In this document: piece by piece, positions 43,214-51,533 of the stretch
Numbering within the stretch: the first letter of the stretch is position 1
How the letters are laid out: the number at the start of each line of letters is the position of its first letter
Assembly: GCA_964533215.1 (NCBI GenBank)
Contig: CAZHLJ010000003.1
Location: 186,001-250,000 of the forward strand
From: Bact-08 sp964533215
Lineage (GTDB): Bacteria; Bacteroidota; Bacteroidia; Bacteroidales; UBA932
Length of the DNA stretch: 64,000 nt
Reading direction: 5' to 3'
Made by a program: the position numbers and the translations under genes
The notes under the pieces: generated by a model
Told to the model about the DNA's origin: nothing
What the model saw: the letters and a program-made list of their open reading frames with translations, nothing else
Database searches by the model: none

Positions 43214-43750
43214 ATGTTGTTATACCCAAATATCAAAGAAAGCGGACGCAAAAGTTGCGAAGAGGCCATTTATGATGAATGTCATAAAAGGTTATACTAC
43301 ACTAGCCTTCGTATTTTGAATAATAGCATGGATGCTGAGGAGGTTATGCACGATACTCTGTTGATCTATTTCAGAAAAGGTATGGATTTTCAAAGTATAA
43401 AAGAGAGAGATAATTGGCTGGCAAGGGTTTGCATAAATCTGTCAATAGACCGGCTAAGAAAATACAAATCTGAAAGTCTTCTTTTTAATTCAAGGGAATT
43501 GAAAAGTGAAGAGGTTGAAAATGAGTGTGTAGATAATTTCAGCTTCAAGGGTATAACTGTTGATCAGGTAAAGTCGGCAATGAACAAGCTCGCCGATGGA
43601 TATAGACTTATATTGTCACTTCATCTGTTTGAAGGGTATGATTATGAGGAAATTGCTCAGATAACACAACTTAAGGAAGTATCTGTCCGTTCACAATTTA
43701 TAAGAGGTAAGGCAAGACTTATAGAAGAGATAAGAGGAAAATGTATTTAA
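43214..43750 (+). CDS. ECF-type RNA polymerase sigma factor
   Basis: 178 aa with the two ECF regions. Sigma2 (about 15-85) contains CHKRLYYTSLRILNNSMDAEEVMHDTLLIYFRKG, and sigma4 (about 115-175) has the helix-turn-helix YEEIAQITQLKEVSVRSQFIRGKARL. The following gene encodes a single-span protein with the layout of an anti-sigma factor, and a GIN-domain protein comes next, an arrangement common in Bacteroidetes. Its regulon is unknown. Confidence 0.92.
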   Translation: MLLYPNIKESGRKSCEEAIYDECHKRLYYTSLRILNNSMDAEEVMHDTLLIYFRKGMDFQSIKERDNWLARVCINLSIDRLRKYKSESLLFNSRELKSEEVENECVDNFSFKGITVDQVKSAMNKLADGYRLILSLHLFEGYDYEEIAQITQLKEVSVRSQFIRGKARLIEEIRGKCI

Positions 43751-43762
43751 AAAGTGTTGATT

Positions 43763-44257
43763 ATGGATGATTTAAAAAAGTTTATAGACGAAAACAAAGA
43801 GGATTTCGACAGAGAAAACCTTCCCGATTTTCACAAGGATAGATTCTTTCTAAAGTTGCAGAAAGAGAGAGAGGCAGCTAGACGCAGATATATAATAAAG
43901 AGAGTCAGATACTATTTTGCAGCTGCTTCCATTGCTGCTTTTCTTATACTTACGCCACTTCTTTATTGGAACAGAGTCTATACCAGCCATGTGCTTGATG
44001 CCGCGGATTATATCGGGATGCTTGAAGAAAAGAGTGAATCTGTCTCAAAAATGGCTAAAAATTTAAATCCGCAGGATAAAAATATGGTTCTCAGTACTCT
44101 TGAACAGCTTACCTTCGAAGCGGTTCCATTTGAAACACAGTTGTCGGCCGACATACGTAACGGAGAGAGAAAGGATCTGGTCAAGAGATACTACTCCCCT
44201 AAAATTGAAGGGGTAGATAAGTTGAGAAAATATGTTAAACAATTATTGATTAAGTAA
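43763..44257 (+). CDS. Putative anti-sigma factor, single-pass membrane protein
   Basis: A 164-aa protein with a charged cytosolic N-terminus (about 55 aa), one membrane segment (about 56-74, FAAASIAAFLILTPLLYW) and a periplasmic C-terminal domain. I chose the ATG at 43763 (MDDLKKFIDENKEDF); a GTG at 43754 would extend it by three residues. It has no zinc-binding HxxxCxxC motif. Role inferred from topology and from being 12 bp after the ECF sigma gene. Confidence 0.65.
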   Translation: MDDLKKFIDENKEDFDRENLPDFHKDRFFLKLQKEREAARRRYIIKRVRYYFAAASIAAFLILTPLLYWNRVYTSHVLDAADYIGMLEEKSESVSKMAKNLNPQDKNMVLSTLEQLTFEAVPFETQLSADIRNGERKDLVKRYYSPKIEGVDKLRKYVKQLLIK

Positions 44258-44264
44258 AAACACT

Positions 44265-45146
44265 ATGAAAAAAATTTTATTTCTTGTTGCCGCAGTTTTG
44301 TTGTTCGGAATGACATCACTGGCACAAACTATTACAAAACCTTTTCCTGTTTCAAGTTTTCAAGGCATATCGGCCGGAGGAGTCTTTAACGTTGAGTTGA
44401 CAAAATCTTCTCTTCCCAGTGTCATAATATTGACAGATAAAGAGATAATGCCATTTGTTGAAGTAAAGGTTGTAAGAGGAGTTCTCGTGCTTTCTTTGGA
44501 TGGAGAGAGGATTCCAAGCAGACTCAGAAGAGATATGGGGCCAATTAAGGCTAAGGTGACGATAAAAGAGGAACTCAATGATCTTTCCCTATCTGGTGCT
44601 TCGGAATTTTCAACTACTGCAAGATTTTCACCGGCTTCATTCAATGTTGAGATAAGCGGAGCTTCAAATGCTAAGGGTTTGTATATTGAAAGTCAGTCTG
44701 CTACAATTAATGTTAGCGGAGCCTCCTCGTTGGATATTAAAGGAAAATTTACTGAAGCCGAATATGAAATCTCTGGAGCCTCTTCTGTTATCATCAATCA
44801 GGATATCAACAAATTGGATTTAGAGTGCAGTGGAGCGACAAAAGTAAGTTATTCGGGAAAATCCAATTCGATATCTGCGGAATGTTCCGGAGCGACATTT
44901 ACAAAAATGACAGGGGAGTGTGTCACCATGAGTGCTGAAGTATCAGGCGCTTCAAAATTAGATGCTCTTGGGTTTAAGGTTTTGGACATGAATATCGAGG
45001 TTACAGGAGTCTCATCTTCGAAGATATATGTTGAAAGAAGTCTGGATGTAGAGGTTTCTGGTGGTTCTATACTTGAATATAAGGGCTCAGCTCAGATAAA
45101 GAGTAAAGATATCAGCTCTATTTCCTCTTTTAAAAAGATAAACTGA
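44265..45146 (+). CDS. Exported GIN-domain (DUF2807) protein
   Basis: 293 aa with signal peptide MKKILFLVAAVLLFGMTSLAQ. The mature part is a repetitive beta-helix: the motif (E/N/D)-x-SGAS recurs roughly every 15-20 residues (DLSLSGASEF, VEISGASNAK, INVSGASSLD, YEISGASSVI, LECSGATKV and so on), the pattern of DUF2807 'head GIN' putative auto-transporter adhesins. It starts 7 bp after the anti-sigma gene and may be a target of that sigma factor. It is probably a cell-envelope protein; its biochemical function is unknown. Confidence 0.85.
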   Translation: MKKILFLVAAVLLFGMTSLAQTITKPFPVSSFQGISAGGVFNVELTKSSLPSVIILTDKEIMPFVEVKVVRGVLVLSLDGERIPSRLRRDMGPIKAKVTIKEELNDLSLSGASEFSTTARFSPASFNVEISGASNAKGLYIESQSATINVSGASSLDIKGKFTEAEYEISGASSVIINQDINKLDLECSGATKVSYSGKSNSISAECSGATFTKMTGECVTMSAEVSGASKLDALGFKVLDMNIEVTGVSSSKIYVERSLDVEVSGGSILEYKGSAQIKSKDISSISSFKKIN

Positions 45147-45186
45147 TTATGTTTTTATTATCTTTATAGAAAAATATAGAGATAGT

Positions 45187-46275
45187 ATGAACTATAAAAA
45201 ATTACACAAAGATGCCTTTGTGCTCGATTCTCACTGTGATACTCCATTAAAACTTTATGATGGGGCAAATTTGGGAGAGAGAGTGGAACAAGGGCATTTT
45301 GATTTTCTCAGAATGAAAGAGGGTGGCCTGGATGCCACATTTTTTGCCATTTATACTTCTAATAAAATAGAGCCTGATGCTGCAACAAGAAAGGCACTCC
45401 AACTGATTGCGCGCACATATGATTCGGTTGAGGCAAATCCTGACAAGGTAGCAATAGCTCTTACTGTGGATGATGCCATGGAATTGAAGGATAGAGGTTT
45501 GACTGCGATATTCCTTGGTATGGAAAATGGATTACCCATTCAGAATGATCTGAGCCTATTGAGACTTTTCTATGATATGGGTATCCGCTATATGACACTC
45601 ACACACGCAGGCAATAATGAAATATGTGACTCCTGTGCTACAAAGGAGAAGAAATGGAACGGATTAAGTCCTTTCGGCAAAAAAGTTGTAAAGGAGATGA
45701 ACAGACTAGGAATGATTGTAGATGTGTCTCATATTTCTGATGATTCATTCTATGACGTGTTAAAATATTCAAAAAAACCCGTTGTAGCCACTCACTCTTG
45801 TTGCAGGGCTATTGCTGATCTTCCTAGAAATATGACAGATCAGATGATTAAGGATCTTGCAGCTCATGACGGAGTCATCCAGATCAATTTTTATCCGCCA
45901 TTCCTGAACAAGACTTATGCTGACAAATTCTGGCCGCTTTGTGATGCATTCGAAACGGCAGAAGGGAACTATAAGAAAAATCCCAAGAAGTTCAAGAGCC
46001 AGTATGAAGAGGCAAAGGGTAGGATGTTTGCCATACCTAGACCATCCTATAAAGAGATTGTGGATCATATTGATCATGTTGTCAAACTTGTAGGTATCAA
46101 TCATGTAGGCCTTGGTTCTGATTTCGATGGAATAGAAGTGACTCCTGAAGGTCTGGATGGTGTTGATAAATTGCCTTTAATCACTAATGAGCTGGTTTCT
46201 AGAGGGTATTCGGAAGAAGATATAAGGAAAATTCTTGGGGGCAATTTCCTAAGGGTAATGGAATCTAATTTTTAA
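45187..46275 (+). CDS. Membrane dipeptidase family (M19) peptidase
   Basis: A renal-dipeptidase-like zinc enzyme (362 aa). Metal ligands and active-site residues are recognisable: H16 and D18 in DSHCDTP, the Glu in GMENGLP, His in VDVSHISDD and in VVATHSCCRA, and the late Asp in HVGLGSDFDG. No signal peptide is present, so it is probably cytosolic, hydrolysing dipeptides (possibly with a D-residue). It is followed 9 bp later by an SDR gene. Confidence 0.92.
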   Translation: MNYKKLHKDAFVLDSHCDTPLKLYDGANLGERVEQGHFDFLRMKEGGLDATFFAIYTSNKIEPDAATRKALQLIARTYDSVEANPDKVAIALTVDDAMELKDRGLTAIFLGMENGLPIQNDLSLLRLFYDMGIRYMTLTHAGNNEICDSCATKEKKWNGLSPFGKKVVKEMNRLGMIVDVSHISDDSFYDVLKYSKKPVVATHSCCRAIADLPRNMTDQMIKDLAAHDGVIQINFYPPFLNKTYADKFWPLCDAFETAEGNYKKNPKKFKSQYEEAKGRMFAIPRPSYKEIVDHIDHVVKLVGINHVGLGSDFDGIEVTPEGLDGVDKLPLITNELVSRGYSEEDIRKILGGNFLRVMESNF

Positions 46276-46284
46276 ATTCAATAT

Positions 46285-47046
46285 ATGTCCAAAATAGCAT
46301 TAATCACAGGTGCAACCTCAGGAATTGGAGAGGCGGTTGCAATTTCTTTAGCAAATGAAGGTTATGACCTAATAATCACCGGGCGCAGAACCGCTCTGTT
46401 GACTTCTCTTGCAACAAAACTGGAAAAGGAATTTAAGATAAAAGTTTTACCATTGAGTTTTGATGTAAGGGAACTTTCTCAGGTAGAGCATTATCTTGGA
46501 AACTTACCGGAGCCTTGGTGCGGAATAGATGTCCTTATAAACAATGCAGGTCTTGCTGTGGGATTGAACCCGCTGAACAGTGGCGTTGTAGATGATTGGG
46601 AGAGAATGATAGATACAAATATCAAAGGTCTGCTATATGTAAGCAAAGTGGTATCCAACATTATGATAGGCAGGGGAGTAGGTCAAATTGTGAATATCGG
46701 TTCAATAGCAGGAAAGTCAGTTTATCCTAATGGAAATGTCTATTGTGCAACCAAGCATGCAGTTGACGCTCTCTCAAGGGGGATGATGATGGACCTGCAT
46801 TCTCACAACATAAGGGTTTCTCAGGTTTGCCCTGGAGCTGTTGAAACAGAGTTCTCTCAGGTACGCTTTAAAGGTGATCTGGAAAAGGCATCAAATGTAT
46901 ATAAGGGTTTTACTCCTCTATCTGCCAAGGATATAGCAGATGTTATACTGTTTATTCTTAAGGCACCTTCACATGTCAACATAAGTGATGTGGTTGTCAT
47001 GCCTACTGCTCAGGCATCTACAACACAGTTTGACAAAAAACTTTAG
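46285..47046 (+). CDS. SDR-family NAD(P)-dependent oxidoreductase
   Basis: 253 aa, classical short-chain dehydrogenase: cofactor motif TGATSGIGEA (about 7-16), NNAG, active-site Ser in NIGSIAGKS and the YxxxK pair in YCATKHAVD, then PGAVETEF. It is most like the YdfG/3-hydroxy acid dehydrogenase group (serine or allo-threonine dehydrogenase), which would fit amino-acid catabolism, but substrate cannot be assigned with confidence. Confidence 0.87.
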   Translation: MSKIALITGATSGIGEAVAISLANEGYDLIITGRRTALLTSLATKLEKEFKIKVLPLSFDVRELSQVEHYLGNLPEPWCGIDVLINNAGLAVGLNPLNSGVVDDWERMIDTNIKGLLYVSKVVSNIMIGRGVGQIVNIGSIAGKSVYPNGNVYCATKHAVDALSRGMMMDLHSHNIRVSQVCPGAVETEFSQVRFKGDLEKASNVYKGFTPLSAKDIADVILFILKAPSHVNISDVVVMPTAQASTTQFDKKL

Positions 47047-47054
47047 AATCAGAT

Positions 47055-48164
47055 TTATTTCAGCCAGCCGGCATTCTGGAATATTTTGTCCAGTTTGCTG
47101 GCTGTTTGCTCTCTATCCCTGTCGTTACGGTTTGAGAAGAAGAGATACATAAATTTCTTTTCAGGGTATCGGCCTGCATAAATCTGGAAACCACCGTTAT
47201 CTCCAGTATGATAAACCTTCACGGGAAAGCCGGGCTTCTCTTCAATGAACCAGCCATATCCATACGATGTGTATGGGATATCGTCTATCTTTACTTTTGG
47301 AGTGTGTGCCATTGTTTTTGAGGCCTCACTTATAAGTTTGTTGTCCCTCAATGCCTTTTCCCACTTAACAAATTCTTCGACAGATGTATACAAGCCTCCA
47401 TCGGCCTTGGTTGCAAAGAAAGACTCCTCCCCGTAATCAAATTCATTGTACTTTTTTGTCAGGCTGTCATAGAGATAGCCATGTGCCATGCGAGGTATAA
47501 TCTTGTCTGCTTCGAAATAGGTTGATTCCAGCATTCCAGCCGGAGTAAATATCTTCTCTTTCATGAATTGATCGAATGGTAACCCAGATGCTTTCTCAAT
47601 TATTGTGTACATCAGCTGGAAAGTAGGATTCATATACTCATAGGAAGTTCCAGGCTTAAAATTGAGACTGTCAAGAGTTTTCATATAAGAGTAGGACTCA
47701 ACGTCAGTTGAGTATAGTACAAATTTTTTGTCTTTTCTGTCTCTTGAGTCAGGAATTCCTGATGAATGGGATAATAGGTGCCTTAAAGTAATATGGTTGA
47801 AGAAATCTGCCTTGAATTCAGGAAACCATTTTTTCACTGAGTCATCCAACGAAAGCTTTCCCTCTTCTGCAAGGATCATAATTGCTACTGCTGAGAACTG
47901 TTTTGAAACTGAAGCAATATTGAAGAATGTATTTGAGCAGATAGGGGTCATACTATCCATATTTGCAATACCGTAACCCTTTTCAAATATTATAAAATCA
48001 CCCTTCAGTATTAAGACCTCAGCCCCAGGTTCATTTTCAGGATAGAGAGATTTGAACAGAGAATCGATCTGTTTAAAAGCTACTTGATCTTTGTTTACAG
48101 ACTTGGAACTACAAGATTGCATGATTAATAAGATGAAAGTTAAACAATAGGTTAAAGTTTTCAT
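47055..48164 (-). CDS. Beta-lactamase-family serine hydrolase lipoprotein
   Basis: 369 aa, lipoprotein signal MKTLTYCLTFILLIMQSC with the lipobox Cys at about 18. The class C beta-lactamase/DD-peptidase fold is marked by SxxK in ASVSKQFS, a Tyr-x-Asn element in YEYMNP and HTGDNGG in the place of the KTG triad. The YxN and HTG form is typical of esterase or D-aminopeptidase-like members rather than true beta-lactamases. It is anchored in the cell envelope; the substrate is unknown. Confidence 0.85.
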   Translation of the reverse strand: MKTLTYCLTFILLIMQSCSSKSVNKDQVAFKQIDSLFKSLYPENEPGAEVLILKGDFIIFEKGYGIANMDSMTPICSNTFFNIASVSKQFSAVAIMILAEEGKLSLDDSVKKWFPEFKADFFNHITLRHLLSHSSGIPDSRDRKDKKFVLYSTDVESYSYMKTLDSLNFKPGTSYEYMNPTFQLMYTIIEKASGLPFDQFMKEKIFTPAGMLESTYFEADKIIPRMAHGYLYDSLTKKYNEFDYGEESFFATKADGGLYTSVEEFVKWEKALRDNKLISEASKTMAHTPKVKIDDIPYTSYGYGWFIEEKPGFPVKVYHTGDNGGFQIYAGRYPEKKFMYLFFSNRNDRDREQTASKLDKIFQNAGWLK

Positions 48165-48185
48165 AATGAAGAGTTTATACTTAAT

Positions 48186-48201
48186 GTAATAATTGTATTA
48201 C
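48186..48201. promoter_or_regulatory. Short palindrome upstream of the serine-hydrolase gene
   Basis: GTAATAATTGTATTAC: a 6-bp inverted repeat with a 4-nt centre, 22 bp upstream of the start codon on the minus strand. A possible operator; weak evidence. Confidence 0.25.
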
Positions 48202-48227
48202 TCAATATAACTATTTAGTTACAATCA

Positions 48228-49490
48228 CTAATTAATAAGCTTTAGTCTAAAAAAGTTTAAAGCTTCAGAAGAAAATCGGTCGATGTTCCTTAGCCTGTCA
48301 CCATTAAACACGACACTCTTTGCTTCACAGAAATCCGGACCACAGACAGCAATCCACAGCATCCCTACTGGCTTGTTGTCAGTAGCTCCACCAGGACCGG
48401 CAATTCCTGAAGTAGCAATTGAGTAGTCAGAATGGGTGGCTTTTCTCACGCCCTCTGCCATTGCTGTTACACACTCCTTGCTTACGGCTCCATATATGTT
48501 TAATATTTCAGGATCGACACTCAATATATGCGTTTTTACGTCATTATGATAGGCTATTACCGATCCTTTGTAAATATCTGATGAATTTGCCAATGAAGTG
48601 ATCAATGTGGCAATTTTACCCCCTGTACATGATTCTGCAGTGGATACTGTGGAAGAGCTATTTCTTAGCAGTCTGGAGATGACTGATTCCAAAGTATCAC
48701 TATCCTCTCCATATATGGAGTTTCCAAGCAGTTCTTTCAGCTCAGCTATATATGGCGTTGCTATTTTGATGGAACTCTCCATAGAACCACCGTAGATGGA
48801 AAGCCTGAGCCTCACACCGTTGAGAGGATTTGGAAGATAGGCTAGCTTTATTGTATCTGGAAGGGAGTTTTCCCAGCTTTCAATCTGTTTTGCAAGCAAA
48901 GATTCTGGTATTCCGAAAGTAGATATGGTTTTGTGATAGATGTTCTCGGTTTTGAAGTTCTTGAGAATAAGCTCATTCACTTGTGGCATTAATGATGCCA
49001 TTTCAAAAGGAACGCCAGGTAGAGAGAAGAGAAGTGTATTCGATTTTTCCGGGATATCATTAAAAGAGAACAACATTCCCGGAGCTGTTCCAAGGTTATT
49101 AGGAATTACTTGACAGCTGTCAGGGACAAATGCTTGGTATCTGTTAAGCTCAGATAGCTCTAAACCTCTCTTGTTACATATTTGGGTAATAATATCAAGT
49201 TGCTTTTCATCGAAATGAAATCTTTTACAGCAACTTAACTTTGCCAAAGCGCCCTTGGTGATATCGTCCTTAGTTGGGCCTAGGCCACCAGTTACAATAA
49301 CAATATCGGAATTGTCTATGCACCTTTTTAAAGTAGTTATGATATCTTCCTCGTCATCGGATATAGATACCATCTGTCTGACTTTTATTCCCAGCTTATT
49401 GAGCTCTTTGGAAATGAATGAAGAGTTGGTGTCGATAATCTGACCAATAAGTATTTCATCACCAATGGTGCAGATAGTTGCATTTATCAT
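48228..49490 (-). CDS. cinA: CinA-family protein (competence/damage-inducible, NMN deamidase)
   Basis: 420 aa in two domains. The N-terminal molybdopterin-binding-like (COG1058) domain starts ATICTIGDEILIGQIIDTNSS and has VTGGLGPTKDDITKGAL. The C-terminal CinA amidohydrolase domain (about 265-420) contains STAESCTGGKIATLI and ATSGIAGPGGATDNKPVG, as in PncC. The full-length form is linked to pyridine-nucleotide recycling (ADP-ribose pyrophosphatase and NMN deamidase). Its start overlaps the pyrD stop by 4 bp (ATGA), indicating translational coupling. Confidence 0.92.
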   Translation of the reverse strand: MINATICTIGDEILIGQIIDTNSSFISKELNKLGIKVRQMVSISDDEEDIITTLKRCIDNSDIVIVTGGLGPTKDDITKGALAKLSCCKRFHFDEKQLDIITQICNKRGLELSELNRYQAFVPDSCQVIPNNLGTAPGMLFSFNDIPEKSNTLLFSLPGVPFEMASLMPQVNELILKNFKTENIYHKTISTFGIPESLLAKQIESWENSLPDTIKLAYLPNPLNGVRLRLSIYGGSMESSIKIATPYIAELKELLGNSIYGEDSDTLESVISRLLRNSSSTVSTAESCTGGKIATLITSLANSSDIYKGSVIAYHNDVKTHILSVDPEILNIYGAVSKECVTAMAEGVRKATHSDYSIATSGIAGPGGATDNKPVGMLWIAVCGPDFCEAKSVVFNGDRLRNIDRFSSEALNFFRLKLIN

Positions 49491-50524
49491 CTTGACAATG
49501 ATTTTGATATATGTCTGAGTGTTTTTCTGACGAAACCTGGGCCATTATAAATGAAGCCGGTATATATCTCAACCAGAGAAGCGCCAGCATCCAGCATCTC
49601 TTTAGCTTGAGCAGGAGACATTATGCCTCCGACAGCTACAATAGGTAATTTGCCATTGGTTTTTCTAGATATATGTTTTATGACTTCCAATGATCTGCCA
49701 TATAAAGGAGCTCCGCTTAATCCGCCGTCGCCGATAGAATCAATTAACGTTTGGGAACTCTTAAGGTTACTTCTAGCAGTAGTTGTATTGGTAGCTACAA
49801 TTCCATCAAGATTAGACGCTTGAATTAGGTCAATAATTTCATCTAATTGATCGTATGTAAGATCTGGCGATACTTTAAGCAGAATTGGCTTGTAATCGTC
49901 ATAACACCTTCTGAGGGCAAGAAGCTTATCAATAATCTCAGAGAGAGAGGCGATATCTTGTAATTTGGCAAGCCCTTTGACATTAGGGCAAGAAACGTTT
50001 AAAACAAAATAGTCAACGTAGTCATATAACTGTGAGAATGATTTCTCATAGTCCAGATGAGCCATTTCATTGACACATGTTGTGCTTTTGCCAATATTTC
50101 CACCAATAATCACTCTTGGCTTATAGCCTTCAATTGATTTAATGGCATATTTTACCCCCTTGTTATTTATCCCCATACGGTTTATTATAGCTGAATCGTC
50201 TTCGAGCCTGAAACAGCGAGGTTTGGGGTTTCCTTTCTGAGCATTTGGGGTGAGGGAGCCTATCTCTATGAATCCAAACCCGAAATTGGCCAGGTCGTTA
50301 TACATATCTCCGTTTTTATCAAAGCCGGCAGCCAAACCTATAGGATTTGGAAATTTAATGCCGAAAACCTCCCTAGCCAGATTATCCCTCTTATATGTAT
50401 AGAATAGTCTCAGAATCCTACCTGAGAAAGGAATGTATCTTAAAAAAATTAGAAGTCTGATAATAATTTTATGTGCAGTCTCGGGAGAAAATTTGAAGAG
50501 GATTGGTTTTATAAGTCTGAACAT
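49487..50524 (-). CDS. pyrD: Dihydroorotate dehydrogenase, class 2 (quinone)
   Basis: 345 aa. The N-terminal helical extension (about 1-45, MFRLIKPILFKFSPETAHKIIIRLL) marks the membrane-associated class 2 enzyme that passes electrons to quinone. FMN/orotate motifs: GLAAGFDKNGDM, IGSLTPNAQKGNPKPR, NVSCPNVKGL with the catalytic Ser, KVSPDLT and VGGIMSPAQAKEML. It performs the fourth step of pyrimidine synthesis. The overlap with cinA suggests an operon. Confidence 0.94.
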   Translation of the reverse strand: MFRLIKPILFKFSPETAHKIIIRLLIFLRYIPFSGRILRLFYTYKRDNLAREVFGIKFPNPIGLAAGFDKNGDMYNDLANFGFGFIEIGSLTPNAQKGNPKPRCFRLEDDSAIINRMGINNKGVKYAIKSIEGYKPRVIIGGNIGKSTTCVNEMAHLDYEKSFSQLYDYVDYFVLNVSCPNVKGLAKLQDIASLSEIIDKLLALRRCYDDYKPILLKVSPDLTYDQLDEIIDLIQASNLDGIVATNTTTARSNLKSSQTLIDSIGDGGLSGAPLYGRSLEVIKHISRKTNGKLPIVAVGGIMSPAQAKEMLDAGASLVEIYTGFIYNGPGFVRKTLRHISKSLSR

Positions 50525-50575
50525 ATGTCGGTGTATATTTTACGCAAAGTTATAAAATAATCTTCTCTTATTTGC

Positions 50576-51004
50576 TTAATCTTTAGATGGGGATAGCTCA
50601 ACGAATGTATTGTCGGAATAAACGAAAATCATCTTCGTGAGAACTTTGTTTTTACCATCATTTGTACAGATTGTTGGTTTTACGGGATTCTCAGAGGGTT
50701 CAGAAGATGGCATTTTTTCGCTAAATAGTGTATTTTCAGGAAATTGGACAGGAGGAGCGAGTTCACTAGGAATCTCTGCAATTGGGGAGGAGTGCTCTTT
50801 GTACATCTTCCCTTTGCCAGTGATAAGCCACTCGGCATTAATTGCTGGAAATTTAAGCAGCAGTCTCTGTATAAATTCAAAGCCCGGCTTATTTCTACCT
50901 GACAAAATATGAGATAAGCCAGAACGCTGTATGCCTATGATCTCGGATAAACGGGCCGGAGATAGCTGCTCAAGGGTTAAAAATTGCTGTAAACGGTCTT
51001 TCAT
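50576..51004 (-). CDS. XRE-family helix-turn-helix regulator
   Basis: 142 aa. The N-terminal HTH (about 8-60) has the XRE pattern LSPARLSEIIGIQRSGLSHILSGRNKPGFEFIQRLLLKFP, followed by NAEWLITGKG, a segment common in Bacteroidetes phage-repressor-like regulators. The C-terminal half is Pro/Ser-rich and probably flexible, with no peptidase domain. Several copies of TTACA-TGTAA sites lie immediately upstream, one containing its -7 box, so autoregulation is likely. Confidence 0.88.
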   Translation of the reverse strand: MKDRLQQFLTLEQLSPARLSEIIGIQRSGLSHILSGRNKPGFEFIQRLLLKFPAINAEWLITGKGKMYKEHSSPIAEIPSELAPPVQFPENTLFSEKMPSSEPSENPVKPTICTNDGKNKVLTKMIFVYSDNTFVELSPSKD

Positions 51005-51082
51005 AATTGTAAACGTTCAATGATACAAATGTAAGCATTAATAGTGTTACATATGTAACTTTTATTGATTTTACATTTGTAA
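51001..51082. promoter_or_regulatory. Operator array upstream of the XRE regulator
   Basis: Three 12-bp sites start exactly 24 bp apart: ATACAAATGTAA (51023-51034), TTACATATGTAA (51047-51058, perfect palindrome) and TTACATTTGTAA (51071-51082). A fourth, weaker half-site with TTGTAA lies at 51001-51012 over the start codon. On the minus strand the first site reads TTACATTTGTAT and contains TACATTTG, an exact TAnnTTTG -7 box for the XRE gene, so occupied operators would block its own promoter. Confidence 0.6.
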
Positions 51083-51533
51083 TCTGGTTTTGGATCAGAA
51101 TATATAATATGGATTACTTAACGCTTATTTTAACTATGTTATAGAACAAGTAATTATAAAGTCTACTATTTCAAGTTATACTTGATTGAGATTATATAAG
51201 TATCTGGTAAATAAGTAGTAATATCTTAAAATACCTCTCAAGAACACTATTTTTAAGGTTTTTTCTCCAATTCTAGTCAGTTTTATCTATAAAATACTTA
51301 ATATAAACATACATAACTAACTGGTTTTAATTATATTATGAGCAAATCTTCTCTGTTGAACAAGTAGTTTAGACATATAAACTTTTAAATGAAATAACTT
51401 ATGTAAAACCATGGAAATATATATACAAATATAAACATAAGATATCTATTTTGTAAACTACATTTGTAAACAAAAGTGCAGATTTTAATTATTTTTCTCT
51501 GAAGGTATAATTGTATAGTTTTGCATAAAATAA
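51083..51533. other. A/T-rich intergenic region
   Basis: A gap of about 450 bp without a convincing gene or RNA. It is very A/T-rich with only tiny ORFs. Two direct repeats of TTTGTAAAC (51450-51458 and 51463-51471, 13 bp apart) include TACATTTGTAA (51459-51469), matching the XRE operator motif. TAGTTTTG (51516-51523) is a likely -7 box for queA. Confidence 0.5.

Noticed and set aside
44265..45146. Repetitive SGAS pattern suggesting a DNA repeat
   Set aside because: The repetition is at the protein level (beta-helix of the GIN domain); the DNA is not a tandem repeat.
45134..45165. Inverted repeat AAAGATAA/TTATCTTT after the GIN-domain gene
   Set aside because: Weak A/T-only stem, starts inside the coding sequence and has no T run; not reported as a terminator.
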